Shown in pieces: positions 14,532 through 23,311 of a stretch of DNA of 64,000 bases. Each line of letters starts with the position of its first letter. Within the stretch, counting starts at the first letter, position 1. This stretch comes from CAMFLJ01 sp965279255 (GTDB lineage: Bacteria; Actinomycetota; Acidimicrobiia; Acidimicrobiales; Acidimicrobilacustridaceae): the NCBI GenBank assembly GCA_965279255.1, contig OZ257146.1, positions 2,232,001 to 2,296,000 on the forward strand, given 5' to 3'. The position numbers and the translations under genes were made by a program. The notes beneath the pieces were generated by a model. The model ran no database searches and was not told the DNA's origin. It saw only the letters and a program-made list of their open reading frames with translations.

Positions 14532-14894
14532 GTGAGCGGCGTGACCCAAGGGGCGGCGATTCGGTCAGGCAGAAGAAGGGCTCCGACGACGGTGCGAGTC
14601 CTCCTTGTCGGAGGCCTTGCACTCGCCACCGTGATCCTCCTGGCGGCGGCCTTGGGCTTCCACCTGTGGCAACGCTGGGCTGCTCGGCTCACCTGTCCTC
14701 CCGGCTTCCGCCTCGATCTCGGTGGGTGGGCGAACGCGTCCAGCTGCCGCACGGACTCGGGCTCGGAGGCTCCACCCATTAGCCGAGGTCTGGCGTGGTG
14801 GGAGCCAGGATGGTCCGCTCTGCTCCTCGCAGCAGTGGCCCTGCTTGGAGTCGGACTCGCCATGAGGCTCGCCCGCCGCACCTGGCGGATGTAG
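14532..14894 (+). CDS. Two-helix membrane protein with cysteine-bearing outer loop
   Basis: 120 residues from GTG 14532. Helix 1 is VRVLLVGGLALATVILLAAALGFHL and helix 2 GWSALLLAAVALLGVGLAMRL. Between them is a loop of about 45 residues with two cysteines (LTCPPGFRLDLGGWANASSC), probably outside the cell and disulfide-bonded. CPPGFxxDxxxxAxxxxC also occurs in other short membrane proteins, but I cannot name a family. The gene runs antisense to the surrounding boundary cores. Confidence 0.5.
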   Translation: MSGVTQGAAIRSGRRRAPTTVRVLLVGGLALATVILLAAALGFHLWQRWAARLTCPPGFRLDLGGWANASSCRTDSGSEAPPISRGLAWWEPGWSALLLAAVALLGVGLAMRLARRTWRM

Positions 14895-14922
14895 GCAGCG
14901 CAGGCGCACCGCTGTCCGCATA

Positions 14923-14938
14923 CCCGGCGGTAGGGGAC
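14923..14938 (-). repeat. Cassette-boundary core S15
   Basis: On the minus strand GTCCCCTACCGCCGGG, the best consensus copy. Outer arms CCGGCTGT / ACAGCGG flank it with one bulged base. Confidence 0.7.
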
Positions 14939-14951
14939 GGCCCCACAGCCG

Positions 14952-15002
14952 GTTCTGGTGGAGGTTTGATGTCGGAATCCGACACGAAACCACCACCAGA
15001 AC
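14952..15002. repeat. Long near-perfect hairpin in a gene-free cassette
   Basis: Two 25-nt arms (14952-14976 and 14978-15002) are inverted copies differing at three positions, separated by a single base (TGTCGGA-A-TCCGACA at the tip). The approximately 90-bp unit between cores S15 and S16 contains this hairpin and nothing else except a 20-codon frame on each strand. Confidence 0.7.
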
Positions 15003-15028
15003 GGGCAATCGCCGCGTGGCATAAGTGC

Positions 15029-15051
15029 CGGTAGGGGACGCTCGATATCGG
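15029..15051 (-). repeat. Cassette-boundary core S16, outer right copy
   Basis: An exact inverted copy of the 23 bp at 530-552. The shared part includes the outer flank CCGATATCGAG as well as the core start, whereas the inner sides differ. It marks the right limit of the cassette array, 38 bp from the end of the relaxase gene. Confidence 0.65.
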
Positions 15052-15088
15052 GCCGGATCAGGTTTCAGCCCCGGGACGATGTCCGCAT

Positions 15089-18000
15089 TCAGAAAAGGCC
15101 GATGCCGTGGTCCGGCTCGATTGTCCGTTCGAGCTCTGGGCCGCGTCGGGGGATAGCCATGACCTCGAGGCGAGCGAGCATCTCGGCTCGGTCCCTGGGC
15201 GTGAAGAGGGAGGAGCTGTCCGAACGGCTGGGGTCGTGATCGAGCCCGAGACGATGGCGTTCGAGGACCGCAGCACCGCTCAGCCAAATGGTGAGTTGTT
15301 CAGGTTCGGCGGGGACCTGCCCGAGGATGCGGAGGTGGTACTCGCTCGGGTCGCCAGCGATCTGCCGAACACGGACATCGAGCTGGCGGGAGAGCTCGCT
15401 GTCGACAGCGTCGAGGCTCGAGGCGGCCGGCGTCGTGGCCGTGCTCCGCCTGGAACTGCCCTCGTGCGCTCATTCCCGAGTGGGCATCCCCCAGCTCCGT
15501 GGCGAGCCGCTCCAACCCCTCGGACAGGGTGCCGACATGTGCCCGTAGCTCTCTCATCTCCGTGCGGGTGCCAGGGCCCCGGAGCTTCCGCTCAGCCAGC
15601 TCGTTGTACCGGGACACGAGTGGCTCGAGCTCGAGACCAACCTGCTGGTGACGGGCGGTCAGCGCGGCGATGTCATGACTTCGGTCGGGTGGGCAAGCCG
15701 CCAGAACAGCAACGAGGCGGTGTCGTTCGGCGACGAGGTCCTCGATGGGCCAGAGGGCGACGGGGTCGCCGCTGTCGATGGCGAGGCGCTGTTCGGATTG
15801 TTGGTGGAGTGCCTGACGAACTGCGTCGGTCGGTTCGAGGGCCGGTGTCGGTGGCCCGTGGCCGGTGGTGGCGTCGGCCGGGGTGGCGCCGAGGAGGTAG
15901 AGGTGGTTGGAGAGTCGGCCTCGACTCATGCCCACGTAGCCGCGCTCGCGGAACAGCTCATCGGTACCGAGAAGAAGAGCCCGATCGACGGTGGCGCCTT
16001 GGGTCTTGTGAATGGTGGTGGCGTACCCGTGAACGATGTTGCCGGCGTCGACATAGTCGGTCGGCAGTCGCAGCGCTCCTCGTGCCGTCTCGATCACCAT
16101 CATCCGACGGTCTGGGTCGACCCCGACGATGGTGGCGCGGGTGCCGTTGTGGATGCCGAGGCGCCGGTTGTTCTTCAGGCAGACGATCTGGTCGCCGGCT
16201 TGGTAGGGCCGGTCGTCGATCTCGAGGACCGGGCCGAAGAGCTCCCCGCTGCGGGCGAGGTAGGCCCGGGCCCGGCCGTTGAGGTCGTCGACGTCGATGC
16301 GCCGGAAGGCGGTCATGGTGGTGGTGTCGCCGGCCAGGCGGTATGCCCACCAGTCAGCAACCATCGTTCGGCGCACCTCGAGGGCGTTGGTGCCGGTGAC
16401 GAGCCGGCCGTTGTCGGCGTAGGCGGCAAGGGCGACATCGATGTCGCCGGCCCGGAGCTCGGCGAGGGCGTCACGTTCCCAATTTGAGCGTTGGCGCCGG
16501 TTCTCCGTGAGCTCGATCGCACCCAGGCGGCGGCCCAGACCGGAGAGAAGACCTCCGGCATCGATCTCCGGCAGCTGCCGCGGGTCGCCGACGAGCACGA
16601 CCTTCGCCCCAGCCTGATCGGCCGCGTCGAGGATCGGAGCGAGGGTACGAGTGCCGGCCATGCCGGCTTCGTCGATCACCAGCACCGTCCGGGCATCCAG
16701 GCGACGCCGGCCCGAGTCGAGGTCGATCTGCAGCATCGCCAACGTGGAGGACGAGATGCCGGCGCTGGACTCGAGCTCCTGGGCGGCGATCCCGGCCACC
16801 GCCGCTCCGATCACCTGGTAGCCAGCGGACTGCCAGACCTCCCGCGCCGCGTCGAGGGTGTAGGTCTTCCCCGTCCCTGCAGCAGCCGAGACGACGTCGA
16901 GGCCATGGCCGCTCGTGGTCAGCCGGGTGACCATCTCGGCCTGCTCGCCGATAAGGGTCCCCCGGCGACGCAGCGCAGCGTCGAGGATGTCAGGAGCGAC
17001 CAGCCCCGCTCCCTCATCGGACCGGGCAACGGCTCGATCGACCAAGTGCTGCTCGAGCCTGATCAACTCGACGGTCGACCACCGGTGCTCGTCGAGAGCG
17101 GTCGCGACGACGGTGCCGTCGTTCCGGCGGATCACGCTCGAGCCCAGCACCCCGGTGCCCTTGATCGGGTTGATCAGTTGGACCACCTCGGCACGAGCAA
17201 TCAGGTCGTCGGCCATGGCCTCGATCTCAGGCACGGTCGCCCCCGCCGGCATCCTCTCCGCTATCCCCCGCAGGACGTCGCGGCGATCGAACGTCGACGC
17301 CTTCGCCGTCAGACCGTCCGAGCCAAGGAGCTCATCTGCGACTCGGTCCTGACCAGGGGCCGGGACCGAGTCCGGGACCGAGTCCGGGACCAGACCCGGG
17401 ACCGATCCAGGGACCAGAGCCGGGGCGGAACGGGGAACCCGGTCGAGGACATCAGCCAGAGCAGACGGGTCGAGGCCGACCTCGGTGGCCTTCGCCTCCC
17501 ACACCTCCCGCATCGACCCGACATCGACAGTTGTGTCCTTGGCGTGGCGAGTGTCGAGGGCGGCCAGCTCGGCGGCGCGGGCTGAGCGGAAACCGATCTC
17601 GTCGAGGTGCTCCTCGATCTGGCGGCGCCGATCAGAGAAGTGCTCGAGCACCGAACGCTCGATACCCGCCACGTCGGCGATCCCGTTCTTCACCGGCTCC
17701 CACTCCACCCCCAGGCGCCGAGTGAGCTCCTGGCGGAGGTGGGCCTCGTAGAGATAGCCGGCAGTCTTGGCGTGCAGATACAGCCATCGGCCATCCAGCG
17801 TGCGCCACACACCATCGGTTCCCTGGCCCATGTTGGCGACCAAGACGTGGGTGTGGAGGTGAGGGTCCCCTGCACGGCTGGTTCGATGCCGGAACGCCGA
17901 GGCCACGAGTCCCTCGACCCCGATCTGGTGGATGCCGTTCTTCCCGGTACGAGACCGCGCTGCCGAGCGCTCGATGTAGCCGAACGCGGCATCGACCGCC

Positions 18001-18338
18001 GCCTCGTGCGCAGCCGTGACGGTCCGGGCCGTGTCCGGATCACCGAGCCCGGTGAGCAGCGACACCGACTTCGGCGCACGGAAGGTGAGGTCGTACCCGG
18101 CGATCTCCCGGCCCCTGAACCGACCCAAGCCTTCCCCCGTTTCGGGGTGCTGTCCGGCCCACACCGCCCGCAGATCCTCCGGCTCGACCTCACCCTCGAG
18201 CCCGAGCCCTGCTGCGGCGTCACCGGTCCAGCGGCCGGGGGCCTCGCCGACACCCCGGTAGTACTCGTCGACCCCGTCAGCGACTGCCGCCAGGTAGTAG
18301 CCCTCACCGCTCAGCCGGACCTTCCCGATGCTCAACAT
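15089..18338 (-). pseudogene. TrwC/TraI-type conjugative relaxase-helicase, frameshifted near the 3' end
   Basis: Read from ATG 18338 (MLSIGKVRLS). The relaxase domain has tandem tyrosines Y14-Y15, FRAPKSVSLL (86-95) and the metal-binding H160/H162/H164 (DPHLHTHVLV). After a linker with a PVPxSVPx repeat (about 303-328) comes a RecD-like helicase: Walker A AAGTGKT (486-492), DEAG (556-559), GDPRQLPEIDAGG, and a late TIHKTQGATVD/YVGMSRG segment. This MobF enzyme nicks and unwinds the element for transfer. Near 15465-15470 one extra base breaks the frame after DAHSGM. The original frame ends at 15300 in Arg/Pro-rich shadow sequence. The other frame continues VRQIAGDPSEYHLRILGQV and ends at TGA 15089 (EPDHGIGLF). 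The catalytic parts are intact, so the truncated protein could still work. Confidence 0.85.
17361..17417. repeat. Short tandem repeat in the relaxase linker
   Basis: The CGGGACCGAGTC-type unit of 12 bp recurs about four to five times with decay. It encodes the VPxSVP-rich linker between the relaxase and helicase domains. Confidence 0.6.
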
Positions 18339-18537
18339 CGGGCCGACTCGAAGGGTTGTTCGCGGCCCGTGTCCCACGCACCGGGGCCTGGACTGGGAAG
18401 TCCCGGTTCGGGACCGAAGCCCGCATCCAGATGCAAGTTCGTGGCTTGATTTTGGGGTGGTGTTGGGAGATGGAAGAGGGCGAGAGAGAGGGGTTCCAGC
18501 GAGGCTGGGGAGGGCGTCTTGGAAGACACTGATGTGC

Positions 18538-18951
18538 TCATTGGAGGAGGGTGAGTTGATCGCTGGCGGTGAGCAGTGAAGGACGCTCGCGAGGGCTGTG
18601 GGTCAACGGCAGTGGGTCGGTCCGATCGACGACGACGGTGATGCCGACGAGGGCGAGATCGAGTCGATAGGTGGTCGCCGAGAAGCGGCCGGAGAGCTCG
18701 TCGCGGTGGTCGACCCGCTCCACGATTCCGAGGGCGATCAGCGAACCGAGTGAGCGGGCCACCGTGTCCTTGGACACGCGGACGAGCGCAGCCAGTGACC
18801 GAGCGCTGCACGCCACCTCCGCGACCCCACGGCCGGGTGGCGCCAGAGAGGCCATCGCCTCGAGCACCACCCAGCCGATGGGACCCACCTTCGCTCGGAC
18901 GACCTCTGCGGTTGCGACGTCGATGACGAGCTGGCGTTGCTCAGGCGGCAT
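18538..18951 (-). CDS. Winged-helix/HTH regulator of the mobile element
   Basis: 137 residues. The middle reads VVLEAMASLAPPGRGVAEVACSARSLAALVRVSKDTVARSLGSLIALGIVERVDHRD. It contains an HTH (LAALVRVSKDTVARSLGSL) followed by a wing, as in replication initiators and GntR/MarR-like regulators. The start overlaps the end of the excisionase-like gene by 11 bp, so the two form an operon that precedes the relaxase. It probably regulates excision, replication or mobilization of the island. Specific function unknown. Confidence 0.65.
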   Translation of the reverse strand: MPPEQRQLVIDVATAEVVRAKVGPIGWVVLEAMASLAPPGRGVAEVACSARSLAALVRVSKDTVARSLGSLIALGIVERVDHRDELSGRFSATTYRLDLALVGITVVVDRTDPLPLTHSPRERPSLLTASDQLTLLQ

Positions 18952-19159
18952 CGAAGTCGCCGAGCTGGGCGTCGATCCATGCCATCAGCGCCCGCTTCGG
19001 AACCCGCAGGCACCGACCGATCCGGATCGACGGCAGCCCTGCAGCGCCTCCGGTGTGCTGGAACACCGCGACCTCGTCGTAGGCCCGGCTGCGGCTGATG
19101 CGCAGCACTGCAGCGGCTTCCTCGACTCGAAGCATGTCGGGCAGGTTCTCCAGGTCCAT
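18941..19159 (-). CDS. Excisionase-family HTH protein
   Basis: 72 residues from ATG 19159, chosen because GGAGGT lies 5 bp upstream; GTG 19189 is the alternative. MLRVEEAAAVLRISRSRAYDEVAVFQ and PSIRIGRCLRVPKRALMAWID give the MerR-like HTH_17 pattern of recombination directionality factors. It sits beside the integrase, so it likely bends the att sites and promotes excision. Confidence 0.8.
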   Translation of the reverse strand: MDLENLPDMLRVEEAAAVLRISRSRAYDEVAVFQHTGGAAGLPSIRIGRCLRVPKRALMAWIDAQLGDFDAA

Positions 19160-19375
19160 GACCACCTCCGTAGGGATGGCGACCGACACCGTCGATCGCA
19201 GCGGGACGCACCCACTCCCCCACTACGCCGACCACAACCCCGGATCTCGCGAACGAATCCACGGAGTCTCGGAAGCAGGCCCACTCAGGGTCATGCGATG
19301 CGCTACCCGACTACACCCACCCTCTGGACGCGCTCGCGTCGCGGGGAGGCCGCCCGGCGGTTGTCCTCGAAGTCG

Positions 19376-20533
19376 CTACGGCCGGTCAGCCGGGACAAGG
19401 AGGGCGGCGACCGCCGCAGCAAGAGCTCGGTCGGTCTCGACCACCCGGCCGCTGTAGTGCTTGGCCGCGATGCTCGGGTCGTGGCCGGCCCGCATGGCTA
19501 CCTGGGTGACGCTGTAGCCGGCCTCCTGGCCGTAGGTCTCCATGAACTTGCGAAGGTGGTGGAACTTCACGTGATCCAGGTCGACTCGCTTGCGCATGCG
19601 GTCGAAGTACTGGGAGACAGCGTCAGGCGACCACGGCTCGGCGCCGTCGACGACGTCGGTGAAGACGTAGGGATCGGCGACCAGCTCCACGCCCGCCTCA
19701 GCGGCGCGGGACTCGACCAGCTCGAGCTGGGCCCGCAGGACCTCGGCGGTCATCTCGTCGAGAGCCAGGATCCGCTCACGACGATTCTTGGTCGGGATCT
19801 CTTTCGGTCGTTCCCCGGGCAGCTTCACGATCGAGGCTGACACGCGCAGCAGCCCACGCTCGAGGTCGACATCACGCCAGCGGCGCAGGGCGCACAGCTC
19901 CGCCCGGCGCAGCCCGGTGGTGGCGGCGACGAGGATCATCCGGGCCATCTCCGGCCGCCTGCTCCGCTCGGCCTCATCGATGAGCGCGCGGACCTCGGCG
20001 GCGGTCGGCACCTCCGGAGCGATGTTCGGGATCGCCGGCGGCTCGGCCCACTGGGCCGGGCTCGACTCCCGCCAGCCCCACCGACACGCCTGGGTGAACA
20101 TCGACGAGAGGCAGGCGTGGATCTGGTAGACGCTGCGGGCGGAGAGGCCTCGCTTCTGGTGGGCGCCGTAGAGGTCGGTGAGGGTCTTGGTCGTCACCTT
20201 GGTGACCTGCACCTTGCCAAGGGTCGGCTGGATGTTCCTGCGGTAGACCAGCTCGTAGCCGTGGATCGTGTTGGGAGAGCGACCCTTCCGGCCGAGCTCG
20301 ACGATCCACTCGTCGAAGAGATCGTCGAGGGTCGCCCTCGATCCGGTGTGGCGCCCTCTCGAGGCCTCCACGAGAAGCTCGGCACGGGCCTTCTTGGCCT
20401 CCCGCAAGTTGCCGCGGAAGACCCGGCTCACCTGACGCCGACGACCCGTCAAGGGATCTCGGCCGGCCTCCACGATCAGCTCCCAGACACCCGGAGAACG
20501 CTCTCGCATGCCTGGTGCGGTCCGCAGTGCCAT
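19376..20533 (-). CDS. Tyrosine site-specific integrase
   Basis: 385 residues. An N-terminal arm-binding part and a SAM-like core-binding domain (TLDDLFDEWIVELGRKGRSPNTIHGYELVYRRNI) precede the catalytic domain. Visible catalytic residues: Arg in TTGLRRAELCALRRW, His/Arg in HHLRKFMETYG, His in MRAGHDPS, and the nucleophilic Tyr in AKHYSGRV. Length is normal for actinobacterial ICE/prophage integrases. It lies 107 bp from the intact tRNA with putative arm repeats at 20553-20582 between, as is typical for tRNA-targeting integrases. ATG 20509 is an alternative start. Confidence 0.93.
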   Translation of the reverse strand: MALRTAPGMRERSPGVWELIVEAGRDPLTGRRRQVSRVFRGNLREAKKARAELLVEASRGRHTGSRATLDDLFDEWIVELGRKGRSPNTIHGYELVYRRNIQPTLGKVQVTKVTTKTLTDLYGAHQKRGLSARSVYQIHACLSSMFTQACRWGWRESSPAQWAEPPAIPNIAPEVPTAAEVRALIDEAERSRRPEMARMILVAATTGLRRAELCALRRWRDVDLERGLLRVSASIVKLPGERPKEIPTKNRRERILALDEMTAEVLRAQLELVESRAAEAGVELVADPYVFTDVVDGAEPWSPDAVSQYFDRMRKRVDLDHVKFHHLRKFMETYGQEAGYSVTQVAMRAGHDPSIAAKHYSGRVVETDRALAAAVAALLVPADRP

Positions 20534-20552
20534 GCGGAAACCGTACCGGTCG

Positions 20553-20582
20553 TGTTGGATAAATGTTGGATGGATGTTGGAT
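20553..20582. repeat. Putative integrase arm-type repeats, right end
   Basis: TGTTGGAT occurs three times with an exact 11-bp period (20553, 20564, 20575), in the leader of the integrase gene. One exact and one near copy are found at the left end of the island. Confidence 0.6.
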
Positions 20583-20611
20583 TTTGCCGATTTGGCGGTT
20601 CCCGAAACCGT

Positions 20612-20621
20612 CCGATATCGA
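20612..20621. repeat. CCGATATCGA word near the right attachment site
   Basis: The same ten bases form the outer flank of S1 and S16. The word contains the palindrome CGATATCG and could be a binding site. Confidence 0.35.
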
Positions 20622-20639
20622 CATAATCCCTGGTCAGAA

Positions 20640-20715
<76 letters not shown>

Positions 20716-20793
20716 GTGGCGCCAGGCTAGGCAACCGGGCGCCGGGGCCCGGACGCGACGACGCCCCGGCCGGATTCGGCTGGGGCGTCTGGG

Positions 20794-20866
20794 CTCCGGG
20801 GGTGGGGCTCGAACCCACGACAATTCGGTTAACAGCCGAGCGCTCTGCCAGCTGAGCTACCCCGGA
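20794..20866 (-). tRNA. tRNA-Asn (anticodon GTT)
   Basis: Acceptor TCCGGGG/CCCCGGA, D arm GCTC/GAGC, anticodon loop CTGTTAA, T arm GTGGG/CCCAC, discriminator G. CCA is not encoded. Its 5' end overlaps the last codons of the upstream same-strand gene (20857-21522). Confidence 0.92.
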
Positions 20867-21522
20867 AGGACGAGTCGACACTCTAGCAGCGCGTGGACGA
20901 GGCCCATCACGGCCCGGTGGGCATGCGAGGAGGCGTACGACACGCCCGGGCAACCCCGAGGATGCTTGCTCCGGCGGATCGACGGGTCGGGCACCGCTCG
21001 GTACGGCTTGGTGAACTGACTCGGAGGGATTCCGGTGACCTCGACCCAGAAACCGACGGCCGCTTCCAGGTCCAGCCCCTGGTGGAGGTAGAGGGCGACC
21101 CGTAGCCGCGACTCATCGACCTCGAAGAAGTGGCGGAACCAGGTGCAGAAGAACTGGATCATCCGGGGATCCGAGTTGGCGAACTTCACCACTCCGTCGG
21201 TCTTCGCGCCCTCTCCGGCGTAGAGGGCGGCGCCGGGGACCAGGAACTCCCGCTCGCTCATCGCCCCGATGCGGCGACGACCCTCCTCGAGCAGCTCGGC
21301 GATCTCGGCCGCCTTCCGCTGTTGGAGGGCGTTGGCCCCCCGGAAGCGGGCCGTCGAGCTCGACCACTCCCGCGGCTTCGGTTCGAACGCCACGTCGCGC
21401 ACCCACAGCGACACCGACGACCGGCTGACGCCGAGCTCGGTGGCGATCTCCTGCAACGTCCACGCCTGCGCCCGCAGCTCGCGGGCCCGCTCCTGCTCGG
21501 CGACCTTCCCTCGGAACCCCAT
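20857..21522 (-). CDS. HTH-containing conserved actinobacterial protein
   Basis: 221 residues. The N-terminal HTH (AQAWTLQEIATELGVSRSSVSLWVRDV, about 18-44) resembles resolvase-type HTH_23. A downstream domain contains ALYAGEGAKTDGVVKFANSDPRMIQFFCTWFRHFF and RLRVALYLHQGLDLEAAVGFWVEVTGIPPSQF, which recalls LAGLIDADG-like folds found in conserved actinobacterial HTH proteins. The nuclease motif itself is not evident. The C-terminal 10 bp lie inside tRNA-Asn, and the stop codon TAG is tRNA sequence. DNA binding is likely; the role is unknown. Confidence 0.65.
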   Translation of the reverse strand: MGFRGKVAEQERARELRAQAWTLQEIATELGVSRSSVSLWVRDVAFEPKPREWSSSTARFRGANALQQRKAAEIAELLEEGRRRIGAMSEREFLVPGAALYAGEGAKTDGVVKFANSDPRMIQFFCTWFRHFFEVDESRLRVALYLHQGLDLEAAVGFWVEVTGIPPSQFTKPYRAVPDPSIRRSKHPRGCPGVSYASSHAHRAVMGLVHALLECRLVLPG

Positions 21523-21570
21523 GGCCCGAGTGTGCCGAGAGGGTGTGACAGCCCTCGGCGGACCCAGGGG

Positions 21571-21897
21571 TCAGGCGGAGGGGGCCTCGCCGCGGAGGTC
21601 GGCGAGGATCTCCTCGGGGGTGGGGGTGAAGTCCGGGTTGAACTCGAGGCCGGGCTCGAAGCTGGCCTCGGGCTCGTTCGGCAGCACCCGGGCCACCATG
21701 TCGCCGGCCTTGGACTTGGCGACCTCGCCCGCCACCGCCACGGTGCCGAGGAGCTGGTCACGGGCGCTCTGGTAGGCGGGCAGGCGCCGCACCCGGGCGA
21801 GCACGGCGTCGATCTGCTCGAAGCGCTCGTGGCCCGCCTTGGAGCCGTAGTAGTACCCGAAGGCACCGCCGATGAGGAGACCGGTCCGGAACTTCAT
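21571..21897 (-). CDS. YtxH-like membrane-associated protein
   Basis: 108 residues beginning MKFRTGLLIGGAFGYYYGSKAGHERFEQID. A short Gly-rich hydrophobic helix with GYYxGSKAGxER is the signature of YtxH/gas-vesicle-GvpP-like general stress proteins. The rest is helical with an acidic C-terminus. Probable small membrane-anchored protein; biochemical role unknown. Convention and position downstream of rpoD suggest housekeeping. Confidence 0.65.
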   Translation of the reverse strand: MKFRTGLLIGGAFGYYYGSKAGHERFEQIDAVLARVRRLPAYQSARDQLLGTVAVAGEVAKSKAGDMVARVLPNEPEASFEPGLEFNPDFTPTPEEILADLRGEAPSA

Positions 21898-21970
21898 CCC
21901 GATGGTCTACCCGCCGAGGGGCCTCGACGTGCACGCCACCGACGGGACTCTCGTCACGCCGGGGCCGGGC

Positions 21971-23307
<1,337 letters not shown>

Positions 23308-23311
<4 letters not shown>

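Noticed and set aside
530..15051. Canonical integron (attI plus attC array with IntI)
   Set aside because: The boundary cores do not contain paired GTTRRRY/RYYYAAC ends. The only tyrosine recombinase present is a tRNA-targeting integrase at the far end, without visible IntI-specific features.
17361..17417. Short tandem repeats as a CRISPR-like array or origin iterons
   Set aside because: They are in frame within the relaxase gene and encode a Pro/Val linker; units are 12 bp without spacers.
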